NCBI GenBank assembly: GCA_032622095.1
Contig: CP136069.1
Span: 47,468,194 to 47,532,193 of the forward strand
Length of the DNA: 64,000 nucleotides
From: Siphonodentalium dalli
Lineage: Eukaryota > Mollusca > Scaphopoda > Gadilida > Siphonodentaliidae
Direction of reading: 5' to 3'
Positions 1 through 11,569 of this stretch are shown in pieces (the stretch's first letter is position 1; each line of letters opens with the position of its first letter). The position numbers and the translations under genes are program-made. The notes beneath the pieces were generated by a model. That model worked only from the letters and a program-made list of their open reading frames with translations, ran no database searches and was not told where the DNA came from.

Positions 1-360
1 ATGAAACCTGGATCATTGCCTATATATCCAAAAATGTTTTTCAATTTTAATGACGATATATTCTTCGAGAATAAGTTGTATATAGTTTCCAGGGCATAAA
101 ATAATAAACATTGAATCAAAAACATGACAACATATCCGACCACTAAGCATCTGTAACTTATAATATGGGTAGAATAATACATCAATAATTATGTTTTGTA
201 GTTACTAATTATATTGTTGAACATCATTATTCGGACAAAGTGATAGCTACACAGATATCTGTTGTCGACATAAATTCAATAGCTATTCTGACAGTACAAT
301 GTGACCACAACACTCTGAATATAAGGGAACTTAACCCATTCATGGCGGGAGCTGCGGTGG
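1..360. other. AT-rich non-coding stretch
   Basis: I see no coding potential, RNA gene or repeat boundary here. The short minus-strand open frame that overlaps its right end runs into the foldback element half-copy starting at 361 and is not a gene. Confidence 0.4.
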
Positions 361-468
361 TACAGTAATGCTCTAATTAATCGACTCCTTAAACACAGCA
401 GAATTGTGGGTAACGTTTCAGGATTTAGTCGGAAATATGGTTTGTTGCCATTCATCGGAAAGCTCTCA
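361..468 (+). mobile_element. Half copy of TA-flanked foldback MITE (family 1)
   Basis: This matches the left half of the palindromic elements at 3753-3946 and 7980-8200. It starts TACAGTAATG and runs through the shared blocks aattaatcgactcc, caggatttagtcgg and catcggaaagctctc, then stops at the position where the other copies fold back. Only one arm is present, so it is either a truncated copy or a solo arm. No protein is encoded; the overlapping minus-strand open frame is a by-product of the repeat. Confidence 0.75.
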
Positions 469-573
469 GGCATATATTTGCTCCATTGCTAGTAGACCAA
501 GAATTTGTTGATGATTTTGGGATTTGACATTAAAGTCAATTGTTAGTTGTTACTCAGTATTATTTGCAGACCA

Positions 574-1341
574 TTAACCCTTTCTATACTAATGTCTTTT
601 CCCTAATCAGTTATGAAAGTATACATTGGAATTCCTTGTTATTAATCTGGAGGGGTGTTCATGAATAATCATCACATAATAACAGATAATATCAGTGCCA
701 AAATAGTTATTTAATAGAAGGAAATGTTCAGATAATAAGTTCCAACAAACCAGATGTTGTTTATTGACATTATCTGTATATTTTCTAAGGGAACTATTCA
801 TCAATGAGTATTTAATATAACAAGAGGTAAAGCTACCGGTGGTGTGCCTGTCCCAATTAAAGTATAAATGTATACTTACTGTATGAAAACTCAAAAACAA
901 GTCTACAATCCTTTGATCACATTCTTTAAAATGCATGCAGCTTCAATTTTGGAACAACTAGGGATATAGCACATGTGTCCTTTCTCCTGGAAATAACAAA
1001 GGTCAAACATTCAAACATTTCGCACTCTTCAAATTCCCCCTTCAATTCAACACCATAGAAACTACTCTATTTTTTCATTTTCACTTCCTACTATTTCTCA
1101 CTATAAATTGAAAATACTCAAACCTGATTGAATGAGGGTATGTGTTTGCCATCTTGACACAAATTCATGCCATATAATTTGATTCTTGACTGGGGAGGTA
1201 AGCATGTACCATTTGGCACCCAACTCATCTACTTCTTTGTAATTTTAAAAACTCCAAATAGTTGATTTTTTTTTTAAACATAATATGAGGAAACTACTAC
1301 TAGTAGCTAGTGAATATTTAGTATAGAAAGGGCTGAATTAA
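574..1341. mobile_element. Possible TTAA-flanked element with CCCTTTCTATACTAA ends
   Basis: The left end reads TTAACCCTTTCTATACTAA. Near 1315-1341 the inverse appears as TTTAGTATAGAAAGGG followed by ctgaaTTAA. The 15-bp inverted match CCCTTTCTATACTAA plus TTAA near both ends suggests a piggyBac-like non-autonomous element of about 0.77 kb. The right terminus carries five extra bases before TTAA, so the exact end is uncertain. No internal coding frame is seen. Confidence 0.35.
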
Positions 1342-2448
1342 AATGGTTTCAAGTATGACTATGAGGAGAATAATTATGTGTGTTGTAGTTAATGAGTGAT
1401 GAGGGATGTGGCTTGTTGGGTGTGCCAATGAATTTAGTCATGAAAAGAGTAAAATCCAAGATGGTCACTGGCGACCATATTCTTTAACAATTTTCGGAAG
1501 CTATCATTCGCTCCCAACTAGAGATAATGTCCAGGAGATCATTATGATGTTGGTGCAAAATATCTCAGATCGAAGTACTTAATACACGTGCCGATCAGTC
1601 ATCATCTATATTATTTACTCTGACAGTCAGTGTTTTAATTACAGTGGTGCCATACGGATAGGCCTGGTTCAATCTGAGGTTGATGTCGCAATCATTTTTG
1701 ATTAAAAATAATAGGTTTCATTTATTCCTCCCAATACATGTGCGATATGCCCATGCAGCCCAATTGTGTCCAGTTATATACTTTGTGCTGCCATGGGCAT
1801 ATTTTTCAGAATGAATATATTCCACAATCCACATATGATCTTATTGTGGTCGTTTCCAAAAAACAATGAAACAATTGAATTCCACCTGCCCTACTTTTCT
1901 ACCATATGTTACCGGAAACAACAAAATTTTGTTTTAGGCCTATGTAGCTATACTTACACTTTGGCAACTTTTCGCAATTTGGGCTATGATTGTCATTTTC
2001 TTGTTATATTTTATGCTCTCAAGTCAATATTCCACCTTCTCTCTTAGAATCTTACTCAGCCCCAAAACTTCAACTTAATCCTTTGAAGATACTTGTACCT
2101 TGATGGAATGAAAGAATGAAAGAATTATATAATTTTGTTATGCAAATGACCTGTGGTCAGATGCCCGTAGCCTGTTTATATATAACTATGGGTATATGCC
2201 AGATTTTACCTTTAAAAAAAATGCTGTGCTTTTGACAGTGTATTTATCCATGGTGTATGTTGCTGTGGTTGGCCGTGTTATCTTATATTTTGAAGGGTTA
2301 TCTTGTTTGACTGGTAATTAGTTTAGCGGTTTCTATGTTTTGTTTGGTCAGATGTTACCGGTATGTTTGATCTTTGTCTGAAGTAGAAAACACTTTTTAT
2401 ATTAGAATTTGCGCAACAGGAGCGCAAGGACATCGCATGTCCAGTGTG
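1342..2448. other. Non-coding stretch
   Basis: This is AT-rich sequence without a supportable gene. The 93-residue plus-strand frame near 1766-2047 has no recognisable domain, no clear splice context and a composition expected of chance translation of AT-rich DNA. Confidence 0.35.
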
Positions 2449-2755
2449 TTTAAAGACATATTATGTACTTGTTCGGGTGCGTGAAACTAATAAGTTAGTA
2501 TGCAGGTGCTACACCAACTGGAGGAATGTAAAATTCTACTAACATCGAAAATCTCAAGCAGATCTACCGTACCACTCCATTGAAAACATCGTCGGAACTG
2601 GGCTAAATTGTAAATATTTACTACTAGAATCGCGACGCATCTATCGGAGGTAAACTAACGAAAATGATTTCGCCATCGGCAGTCACTGCATTGAATTAGT
2701 ATATAAGAATGACAGTCTTTGTTGTCAATTTAGATATAACATTTGTAAAAATAAC
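2449..2755 (+). repeat. Dispersed repeat R58, uninterrupted copy
   Basis: It starts at TTTAAAGACATATTATGTACTT and shares blocks (ttcgggtgcgtgaaactaat, aaaatgatttcgccatcg, tataagaatgac, tttgttgtcaattt) with 58717-60684. The first shared block begins at TTAA in both copies. Here the segment gaattagtatataagaatg is continuous, whereas the other copy is split at this point by a 1.66-kb insertion. This copy therefore acts as the empty-site reference. Right boundary approximate. No coding frame. Confidence 0.7.
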
Positions 2756-2923
2756 TACTTTGAACAAGATTATTCTCCACTTCGATTTGACCACCCTACC
2801 GGAGTGTTTCACATCACTTTAAGGGATTTTAGAGACCGAATATATATTATATAGAGATAATGAAATTATATATGTACCGGTATATAGTATTTGAGTTGAT
2901 TGTGATGACTTTCGTGTAGTTTT

Positions 2924-3250
2924 GTGGTTATGAGAGCACATTCTTATTGTCCCCTTGTTTTCTGTATGTTTTCTACTTTAAAAATATATCTTTTCCAATA
3001 TGGGTGGCACCAGGATAACTCCCAATTATATCTACCAGGCAGACTACTGCAGATCTCCCCGATGGGGATGGGGCCAACCCTCATGGACAAGCTAGGGGTT
3101 GTGGTCCCATCCTGTTTTCCAACACAATCTAATATTGATGATTTCTCATCATCAGTGAATGCAAGACCACACCTTTGTCGTGGGGTGCCAGACAGGGGCG
3201 TGATGACATGGGCTGGTTATGTAGGGGTCTTACCCCCCCATAGCCAAACC
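2924..3250. other. GC-richer non-coding block, possible repeat
   Basis: This block stands out from its AT-rich neighbours (gatggggatggggccaacc, gtggtcccatcctgttttcc, acaggggcgtgatgacatggg). A 113-residue plus-strand frame spans it but resembles no family I know and lacks convincing splice sites. It may be part of a dispersed repeat joined to the following segment. No function is proposed. Confidence 0.25.
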
Positions 3251-3720
3251 TCACACAACATTTAGTTGGAAATTATACCAAAAATTAGGTTTGATTTTCC
3301 AATGTTCAATTTATTAGTGACATATTTGTTTATTTTAGAACATTTGCATATATTCCTTTCATTTGCAAAACGTTGGACTCAAATGGCCATTAGTTGGCAA
3401 TTTTCCAACATTTGGGTGGGTATCAGGTTGGAAATTTCCCCCAATTTGAACATCTGGAGGCCAGTCTAGATGCTAAGAATGAACAAATTTCATATTCAGA
3501 ACCACCGGGAAGTCCGACCTATTTGTCTTGTGATGTTCTCAGTGGCCAGTTAAAGCTGTTAATTAATTTTTTAAAACACAATAAATTGGGGTGCGAATTT
3601 TCCTGGCATTCATCAATATCACAGACAATTAGGTGTTGTAATTTTCAGGTTCAGATCTAAATAAATTCGCATACTGGGCCGAACCATCCTTTTCATCCCC
3701 TGCATGGATTGTGGCCACAA
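3251..3720 (+). repeat. Dispersed TTGGAAATT-rich repeat, copy 1
   Basis: The blocks aatggccattagttggcaat, tttccaacatttggg, ccagtctagatgctaag and tttcaggttcagatct recur in diverged form at about 59820-60150, inside the 1.66-kb nested element. The two copies are in the same order and orientation, so they belong to one family. The short plus-strand frames here are not genes. Confidence 0.55.
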
Positions 3721-3752
3721 GACTACTGATCCATTTAGAATATGCTACCATT

Positions 3753-3946
3753 TACAGTAATGCCCTAATTAATCGACTCCGTAACCACAGCAGAATTATT
3801 GGTAAATTTCAGGATTTAGTCGGAAATGTGGCTTGTTGCCATTCACCAGAAAGCTCTCCGAGAGCTTTCCAATGAATGACAACAAGCCATATATCCGACT
3901 AAATCCTGCTGTGGTTATGGAGTCCATTAATTAGGGCATTACTGTA
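3753..3946. mobile_element. TA-flanked foldback MITE (family 1), full palindrome
   Basis: The element is a near-perfect palindrome from TACAGTAATGCCCTAATTAA to its inverse ending CATTACTGTA. The centre lies near ctctccgagagctttcc. The right arm lacks the short segment before the cctgctgtgg block (the gaaaagttacccataat stretch seen in the copy at 7980). A flanking TA at both ends would fit Tc1/mariner-style insertion, but the family assignment is inference. Confidence 0.8.
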
Positions 3947-4366
3947 GTAGTCTGTGATGGAAAAGTTCAGAAAAATCAAGCCCCATGGGGTTTTGCAAAT
4001 TGAATTACGCAAACTTAGTTTGTGTCGTTCAAGGGGTTTGGGGGGGGGGGCTTCAGTTGGAAGTACCAAGATGTCGACCCTCCCCACCAAACCATCTAGC
4101 CACGTTCTAAGTGCCAAATATCACAGACTCAACCATTAGGTGCCCCTCGCTTAGTTTTTGCTTTGGGTATATTTATTCTATCCGAGAATACTCTACACCC
4201 ACAGCAAAATATGGACATATATATATGTACTCTTAAAAAAAATGTTCTGTGGCGATCACACATTAACATTGTGTAGCCAAGTAAATATAAGGTGATAATT
4301 GTGTTGTAGAAATGATACGGACAACCGATCATCAAAAAACGAAATTGTCTCAATGACTTTACTGTA

Positions 4367-4460
4367 CAACCCTTCCATGAATGGAGCTTCTTGAAATTTT
4401 ACAAAAAACCCTGTGCCAATGCATTATCTTATATATGCGAGTCTCCCATAGGGAGCAATG
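4367..4460 (+). mobile_element. Fragment of hairpin MITE family (TTAACCCTTT type)
   Basis: The stretch reads aacccttcc, then ggagcttcttgaaatttta, then ccctgtgccaatgcatt, and then the start of the family's hairpin stem (cttatatatgcgag). These blocks are collinear with the inverse of 36826-36952 and with 41254-41409. The copy ends soon after a short tctcccatagggag loop, so most of the right side is missing. Confidence 0.65.
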
Positions 4461-6693
4461 ACAAACATTTTCCAGACTTGTTTTTGATAATGGCAAAAAT
4501 TCAAATGAAGCGACATTTAGAAGAAAGTTAGAAAATCAAATTGGATAATTTACTCACTCCATGTACTGGATTTACCACATACATGTATGTTCAAAATGTT
4601 AACCCAATCGGGCACATATCGTAGGAGATACAGTGTATTATTACTTTTATATGAGATGTACTAATGGTTATATGGAGTTTTATATTATTGGGAAATTTAT
4701 TCATCATTTGTTTCTCGAGCCCCTTTGAGCATTGACTGAAATCTAGAAGGGGCTAATTAGTAATATGTGCCATGTGGATACATTTTGAATGGCTGACCAC
4801 ATAAACTCACTGTGCAATGTTATGTGATAGTTGAACATTTTTTCAAAAGTGTTGATCAAGTTATCTCAGGCGATTTAGACTTGGTCGTGGCAATTCCAAC
4901 AAATGGCATATCCCTGGTGAAAATTGGTGGTCAAAACCCAAATATTTAAACTTGACTTGTATTTTTGGTCTAGAGAGATGAAAATGTATTGCGAATTTGA
5001 ACAAAAAGGGACTTACCTGCGTTAAAATTTGTGGACACAACCCACATACCAAATTTCATTCCCTTCAGTTGAGACTATCTAATATTATCAACCAAAAGCG
5101 AACATATGGACGGATGAACCAACATTTGGTATTTATGGGTTAATTTAACTGAGCTAATTCCACATGGTAGTACCACACCTACCATTCGATGTGCTGCCTC
5201 TCTGGCTGACAAGACCAGTCTCTGGCATACAAGGCCACCTCTATGGCCAGAACTTTTTGTTTCATAAGCCTGCGGGCATTTAAATCAATAAAACAGAATG
5301 GACAGGTACTGGTAGTAGTATGTGTCAAATTTAACACAATATATTTCATCTGATTTTGTGAGAATCTATACATGCACATACTTTTTCATGAGAATCCAGG
5401 GTAATTTGCGAGAATATTTACGAGAATCTAGAATTGGATTCTCGCCGAAATATGGGACCTGCACCCTTTATACTGTGATAATAGCCTGGCCACACATGGT
5501 GGTATGCTCCTAACAACAGATAGCAATACAACTCAGAAAAATAGGCTTCAAAATGCGAGTGGGTATGACTTTTCTACACCTGCCAAATTGAATGTCAGAT
5601 GTCTTTCAAGCCACTGACATATCCAAAGACACGGACAATCGTAGCTGCACTGTTGATGTAATTGCAATGTTGCAGTGACAAACCTCATACATATACATTT
5701 ATGCTGAATAAACAATGTACATGTATTAACTGAATTACTAGGTGTTTAGTTAACATGAAAATAAAGATACCCTGATATGGTATTTCTGAACTAAATACTT
5801 TGCGATTGAACATGGCATACTAGTAGGTCAAATGTGGATGAGTTTAAAACTTTCTAGATTGAATTTACCGTTATTGCAGTCACAAAAAATGTATTTGGCA
5901 TTTATTTACTGGGTTATCGCAGTTAAAAATCATTACCGTGGTAAGACTACCGATGGACACCACATGTCAGTCGCTATTATTCGACGTAATACCACTTGAT
6001 TGTGGTTTACTGGTGGTAAGAACGGTAATTACCGGCCTACATCCACGTTAAAGGGGTCAATTATTTTGCGCATACATGTAGCTGTATATATTCGAATTGA
6101 GATTTGATTCGCGAACCTCATCCCCAATTGAATTCAAAATTTGATTTGACTGTAAACTCAGATTCGCAGGGCCCTAGTAGAGCTAAGTTTAAAAATAAAC
6201 CATGACGGGCTGGACAAAATACCATAATTACCCCATAGTTGCCAAATGTTAGCATGGATGAACAAATGGACTGACAGACAAATAACATAATACAACTGAA
6301 CTGGCATATAAACAATTTAGTTAACAATTTTATCCGGTGTGAACAAGCAATGGGTTAACCAAAAACACACAATGTGACCCAATTATGGGTCAGGCGCATG
6401 TTTTGCCAAAATTATATTTCAAAATGGAATTTCTCAAAATCTATCTGGAAGTTATTTTTTTTAATTTGGTACAAGCGACTATTGTCACACAATATATGTA
6501 CGAACTTCCAACTAGTTTGAAATTATAATCAAATTTACTATACTTTTATGGCATGAAATACATGTAAAAATTTCTAAGTCGAAAAATTGACATAACTCTG
6601 TCAAATATCATTGGACCCTTACCAAATTCGACTTGGCCTGAAACACAGCTCTATTCACCGGTTTGCGTATCCTTCCCCCACATAAAATGTAAG
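4461..6693. other. Non-coding stretch with degenerate repeats
   Basis: I find no supportable gene. Around 4840-5110 there is text typical of a dispersed repeat (caaatttcattcccttcagttgag, catatggacggatgaacc). Around 5905-5970 the block gttatcgcagttaa...cgtggtaagactacc also occurs near 30212-30270. The remainder is AT-rich unique-looking DNA. Confidence 0.35.
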
Positions 6694-6905
6694 TTAAAGG
6701 TACTCCATACAATCAAATACCATTTCTTGGCTTCGGGGGTAAAAATACTTTAATCCAGTCTTGGAACACACCCATCAAAGCTCCGATTGAACAGATATCA
6801 ATTTTTGAAGTTTGTTATTTCTCGAGAGGTGTAATAATGTGTCCCAGACACACGTCATCAAACGGAGGGTCTTGGACAAAATTGTGGATGTAGATGGATA
6901 ACTCT
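6694..6905 (+). mobile_element. Degenerate TTAAAGGTACTC element (family 2), partial
   Basis: The left end is TTAAAGGTACTCCATACAATC. The inner blocks cttcgggggtaaaaatactt, cacccatcaaagctccgatt and cagatatcaattttt match 11624-12069. The right terminus is not recognisable, so the copy is truncated or diverged. Confidence 0.6.
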
Positions 6906-6982
6906 AAATCAAGTGGTAATGCGGTTAAATGTCATGATACTTTAGTGATACATGTAGGCCATATTGGGGACATTCTTTATTC

Positions 6983-7125
6983 CAAGGTTTGCTATTCTGA
7001 AAGTTCACTATTTCAAAGGTTCTCTAGCTATTATGAATGTTCGCTATTCCAAAGGTTCACTATTCTGAAGGTTCACTGTTCCGAAGATTCGCTATTCCGA
7101 AGGTTTTTGTTATTTTAAAAGTTAA
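6983..7125 (+). repeat. 16-bp minisatellite
   Basis: This is a run of imperfect units close to aaggttcactattccg, clearest at 7048-7110 where consecutive units differ by one or two bases. Earlier units are longer and more degenerate. The plus-strand open frame at 6894-7118 is created by this repeat. Confidence 0.7.
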
Positions 7126-7979
7126 TTCTATATTCTAAACTAGTATTGAGAGGATTCTTTATCACAAAGTCCTTTTATGAAGGAAATAACTTAATACATT
7201 AAAAAAAAAAATTTGATTTTTATTGGTTTTCGGAATTACATTATGATGTTATTTCTCAATAGATATTCACGTCACGCAGCCCATAAATTACTGTTTCCAT
7301 GCAATTTAATGTCATTATGGATTATAACAGTTGTGATATATAATGAATACTGGAGTGCCATAACATCCTGATTAGCAGAATATACCGGTAGCTGGATAGA
7401 CCGGTATGAGATGAACAGCAATTGTGACATTGTGACTTTAAAGGCCCATCTAATTTTGGAGCCACTAATTATTTGTTTTTTTATAGAGCCTTCATATACG
7501 GTTAATAACAATCTATGCCATAACATATGATTAAAACACTATAATGTCACCATTTGAAAAAATCTATGTTTCAGAAGATGCCAACAGAGAAATAAAAAAC
7601 AACTGAAATCATAGATAGGTGGTATTTTACCTAAAAAAAAATTATAGTGATGGTGCCTTATAATAGTGATGGCATGGGGTGATAGTCTGAGGGTACAATT
7701 TAGATAATCTCATGCAACAGATTGTTCGTATTCTTAGTACCATAACATAGAACCAGATATAAGTATACAGTGTGTTAAATGCACCACAACGCTGAATATT
7801 ATATACATACTACTATCATTACTATATGGAATGGTAGTGATGAATCGATTCGAGGTAGGCCCATTACCAGTTATGACTATGTGACAACACAATATTCGAA
7901 GACATGAATGCAATTATAATTTATGTCGCAACAAGTGAAAAGAAAAAGATGTATTTGTAGGGCTGAAATGGTTAGGGCC
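7126..7979. other. Non-coding stretch
   Basis: AT-rich DNA with homopolymer A runs near 7200 and 7635. I see no gene. The minus-strand 84-residue frame has no domain or splice support. Confidence 0.35.
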
Positions 7980-8200
7980 TACAGTACTTAATGCCCTAAT
8001 TAATCGACTCCATAACCACAGAAGAATTATGGGTAACTTTTCAGGATTTAGTCGGAAATATGGCTTGCGGCCCTTCATCGGAAAGCTCTCGGTGAAAGCT
8101 TTCCGATGAATGGCAGCAAGCCATATTTCCGACTAAATCCTGAAAAGTTACCCATAATTCTGCTGTGATTATGGAGTCGATTAATTAGGGCATTACTGTA
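7980..8200. mobile_element. TA-flanked foldback MITE (family 1), longest copy
   Basis: Two arms of about 105 bp form an almost perfect palindrome. The left arm runs from TACAGTA through aattaatcgactccataacc and caggatttagtcgg to ggaaagctctcgg; the right arm is its inverse and ends gggcattactgta. The left arm has three extra bases after TACAGTA. No protein is encoded, so any movement would need a transposase in trans. Copies at 361 and 3753 share the ends. Confidence 0.85.
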
Positions 8201-8259
8201 CGGTACGTACGGGATATTCATGACCGGTTATATGGGAGGCCAAATTCACATTTATTATT

Positions 8260-8575
8260 AATTGCGCTGAAGCGCAATTCAATTGCGCTAAGTTTAGTCG
8301 GTGCGACTCTCGATAGCATTACTGGTACCTTATGTTTTAGTTGGGCCGATTGCTGAAGCGCAATTCAATTGCGCTGTCAAAGTGCAATCCAATTGCACTG
8401 AAGCACAATCCAATTGCGCTGAAGTGCAATTCAATTGCGCTTCAGCGCAATCCAGCTTGATTCATGTCAATTGCGCTTCAGCGCAATTCTTTTACAAGCT
8501 TACACCCCTGAATAGATAGGTTATTCCATTATCAATTCATATGGGATAACCACCAATTGCGCTTCAGCGCAATTA
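8260..8575. repeat. Cluster of AATTGCGCTGAAGCGCAATT palindromes
   Basis: Many copies of ttgcgctgaagcgcaatt or its halves occur in this span, in both orders, with aattcaattgcgc linkers. Each full unit is self-complementary. A few units have drifted (aagtgcaat, aagcacaat). A unit of the neighbouring agtcggtgcgactc minisatellite is embedded near 8290-8345. The plus-strand 72-residue frame here is an artefact of the repeat. Confidence 0.8.
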
Positions 8576-8819
8576 TTATTATTATTATTAAAGTTAGGTT
8601 GAATAGGTGCATGGAGAAAATTAACTGGTATCGCATCGCAATTTGCTACCCAAATTTAGATAATAGCTATGCAATTTGGTATGAATTTTATATGATTTCA
8701 GAACAATGCTATCTAATTATGTTATTATGAGGTTATTTGCTAATCAAAATTTCAAATGTAATATTTGCTCCCTGAATAGGTGGGTTATTCCATTATCATA
8801 AATTCACCACATAATAGCA

Positions 8820-9420
8820 TTCCCTTCAGGGCGACTCACAAAACATTTCCTTCTGGTTTAGTCAGTGCGACTCTCGATATAGCATTACCTTATGTTTTAT
8901 TCGGGGCGAAACCAGTACCTTCTGTTTTAGTCGGGGCTTCTCGTGATAGCATTAAGTTTTATAATCTGTATGAATCGGGCCGACTCAGTATGGCATTGCC
9001 TTCTGTATTAATCAGGAGGACTCACAATAGCATATTTCCTTCTGTTTTAGTCTGTGCTACTCGTGATAGCATTACATTCTCTATTGATCGTGAAGACTCG
9101 CAATAGAATTTAATATCTTCTGTTTTAGTCAGGGCTACTCATAATAGCATTATCTTCTGTTTTAGTTGGGCCGACTCGCGATAGCATTATCTTCTGTATT
9201 ATATGGGGTGATTCACTTTTGGATTATCTTCTTTATTTGTTTGTCCTACTGTCGATGGGATTGATTAGTCATGGCGACTTGCAATAGCATTATGTTCTGT
9301 TTTAATCAGGGCCCCTCGCGATAGCATTACCTTCTGTATTAGTCGGGTGGCTTGCGATACCAATTCAGGGGGAGGGGATGATACCTTCGTATTAGTCGGG
9401 GTGACTTGCAATACCTGTAC
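8820..9420 (+). repeat. Degenerate minisatellite with ttctgttttagtcggg units
   Basis: At least ten imperfect copies of a unit resembling ttctgttttagtcggg, then cgactcgcgatagcatta, recur at roughly 36-45-bp spacing. One more unit lies at 8290-8345 inside the GCGC palindrome cluster, so the two repeat types are interleaved. The 108-residue plus-strand frame (8780-9106) is translated minisatellite. Confidence 0.75.
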
Positions 9421-11059
9421 TTTCTCATGTACTTCTGTTTTGTCCTGGACGGAAATTGCATTGGCTATTAAGCACCTGAGCGCTGACACTGTATATTCAA
9501 TATTGCCATTATTATTTCCCCGACGCAAATCTGAATACGCTGGTCGTGATGCTCATCTGTTATATTTGAACAGTTTTTATATTTGGTTGTTTGGGTAGCC
9601 TTTATTGTCGCGTTGAGCGACTTCTTTTTGCAAGAATACCGGCACTATAAATCGAAATTATTTTTCTGTGTGGGTGCTGCGTTTCCCGGCGATAAAAATA
9701 ATATCTGGAAAAAACAGTTGTTTTAAAAACCGGAATATGGCGGAAGGTAAAAGATATGTTTTGGTCGGGGGTTAATGTCGTGGCATTGTCTGAAAATCTT
9801 ATCAAATGAATTTTGTTGCGTAAAACTTGTGTTTATCAGCCATAGGTGTAGTAATTTTCTTCATTCCTCACAGTGGATCGTGAGACTAATAACAGGCAGT
9901 GTTGTACGATGTAGGATTTGGAAATTCCGGTAATGCTGTCAGATGTCAGCATTGTGCTTCTTGTCATGTCGAAATAATTGACAGATTTCTTCAGTTCTGT
10001 TCACACAAAAATTACAGAAGATAGCACTGATAATACAGACGTACCAAACAAGATTTTTTCCATGTAAATCGGATGATATTGGGTGCGCAAAAAATAGTAC
10101 TCTTGGGTATCAAATAAACGTGCTGGCACGCTTATTAATTTTGGAAGAATATGCTGGCCATCACTATTATTTGGTCATGATATATATAAAAGTGAAAATG
10201 CCAGCACTATTAATAATTTTAGGGGTAAATGTAAACCAGCACGTTTATTCAGCCATCACGTTTATCTGGCACCTGAGGGTACTGATCGAATTTAAATATG
10301 AGTAAGGTGTAGAGAATTCTATATAGTTTTAGAGGATATGTAATGAGTCAGAAATTTATACAAAATCTACTAACCGAGTGCTTTATCAAAAGTCGAATCA
10401 AATTTAGTGGACACGGTCAATAATTTCATATAGAGATCCTTTTGATCACATAATCACATTTGAGCAAGGAAATAACATTGTGGAAACAACTTTGGTTAAA
10501 AACAATTAATATTGAGTTCCTTAAGTGAACGTTCAGACGACCACGATTCATTTGTAAGTGGAAGAATCAGGCCCGACGAGATCATGCAGTTTGTTCAGAC
10601 GATTGTGATGTCGTTGTACATTATGATATCGATAACATTGCAATGAAGCAGGCCATAAATATATTAGTCATGCAACTTCTGTTGTTATCACTTACATGTA
10701 CGGTAGAGCAATTACTACCACCACACATGATCGAATGTATGATCTGGTTGTTTATTATCTCATGAAGGTAGTGGGTTATTATTAACCAAGCCTGAGTATA
10801 ATTTGTCTGGCATTTTCAGAATGAGATTCTCATAGGGTGAATTTAGTAATGATTCTTTTAAGACTGTTATACATGTAAATGTTTTCTACAGTCAATGCAA
10901 TGGTTGTATTGTGTATACGCTTTATTAAAGCGTGCATATTGCGCTTTGATATAACAGATGTTTTATTTTGGCAATCGATTTGATTGCGAGTAACGATTAA
11001 TATTCGATGGGCTATTATCGACCATTGGCAGCCGATTCCAATTATCGGAACATGGCTTA
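9421..11059. other. Non-coding stretch with a small inverted repeat
   Basis: No gene is supported. Near 10110 the word aataaacgtgctgg occurs and its inverse ccagcacgtttatt lies at about 10236-10249, with diverged intervening copies of ctggc and ttattaatttt. This may be a small foldback element. The rest is unremarkable. Confidence 0.3.
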
Positions 11060-11265
11060 ATTGACAGATTGAGAATGTTGTGCAATTTTTGACCACACGA
11101 CTCACAAACGGTACCCCATGTCTCTGCCAAGTTTCATTGAAATTGATAAAAAAAACGACTGTCTGAGAAAAACTCCGGACAAATTTGTGTCCACACACGA
11201 ACGATGGACGCGCTGATTTCACTATACCACCCCAACATTGTTGCAGGGGGTATAATGAGCACAAT
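11060..11265 (+). repeat. Dispersed repeat with aagtttcattgaaattgat block
   Basis: The text aagtttcattgaaattgat, gactgtctgagaaaaactcc, ggacaaatttgtg, gcgctgatttcactata, aacattgttgcagggggtat looks like a dispersed repeat I associate with mollusc-type genomes. That recognition is from memory and not a search. The longest minus-strand frame outside the retrotransposon (180 residues, 10830-11372) runs antisense through it and is not a gene. Confidence 0.45.
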
Positions 11266-11569
11266 GTATTGAATACCATTAGCATCACAGTTCTCAGCAA
11301 TGTTATGGTTATAATATTTGTGAGTTCATTAGAATGAACATAGCGATTAATTTCAGTGTTATGAATAGCCAAATATATACAAACAATATAAAAGTAGGAA
11401 TGTACGATGGACCGCCGGTGGTTCCTAAATAAAGGAATCGAATCGGAAACTACCAGATAGTGGTTTATAACAATTACAATGGACTATAGTTTGTGTATAA
11501 TGCAAAGTAAATCGTGCATATAAAAAAATTGCATGCAACGTCTCGGTCAGGGCATGATAATTGATATTT

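Noticed and set aside
10830-11372. 180-residue minus-strand frame, the longest outside the retrotransposon
   Set aside because: It runs antisense through a dispersed repeat (11060-11265) and has no recognisable domain or splice context.
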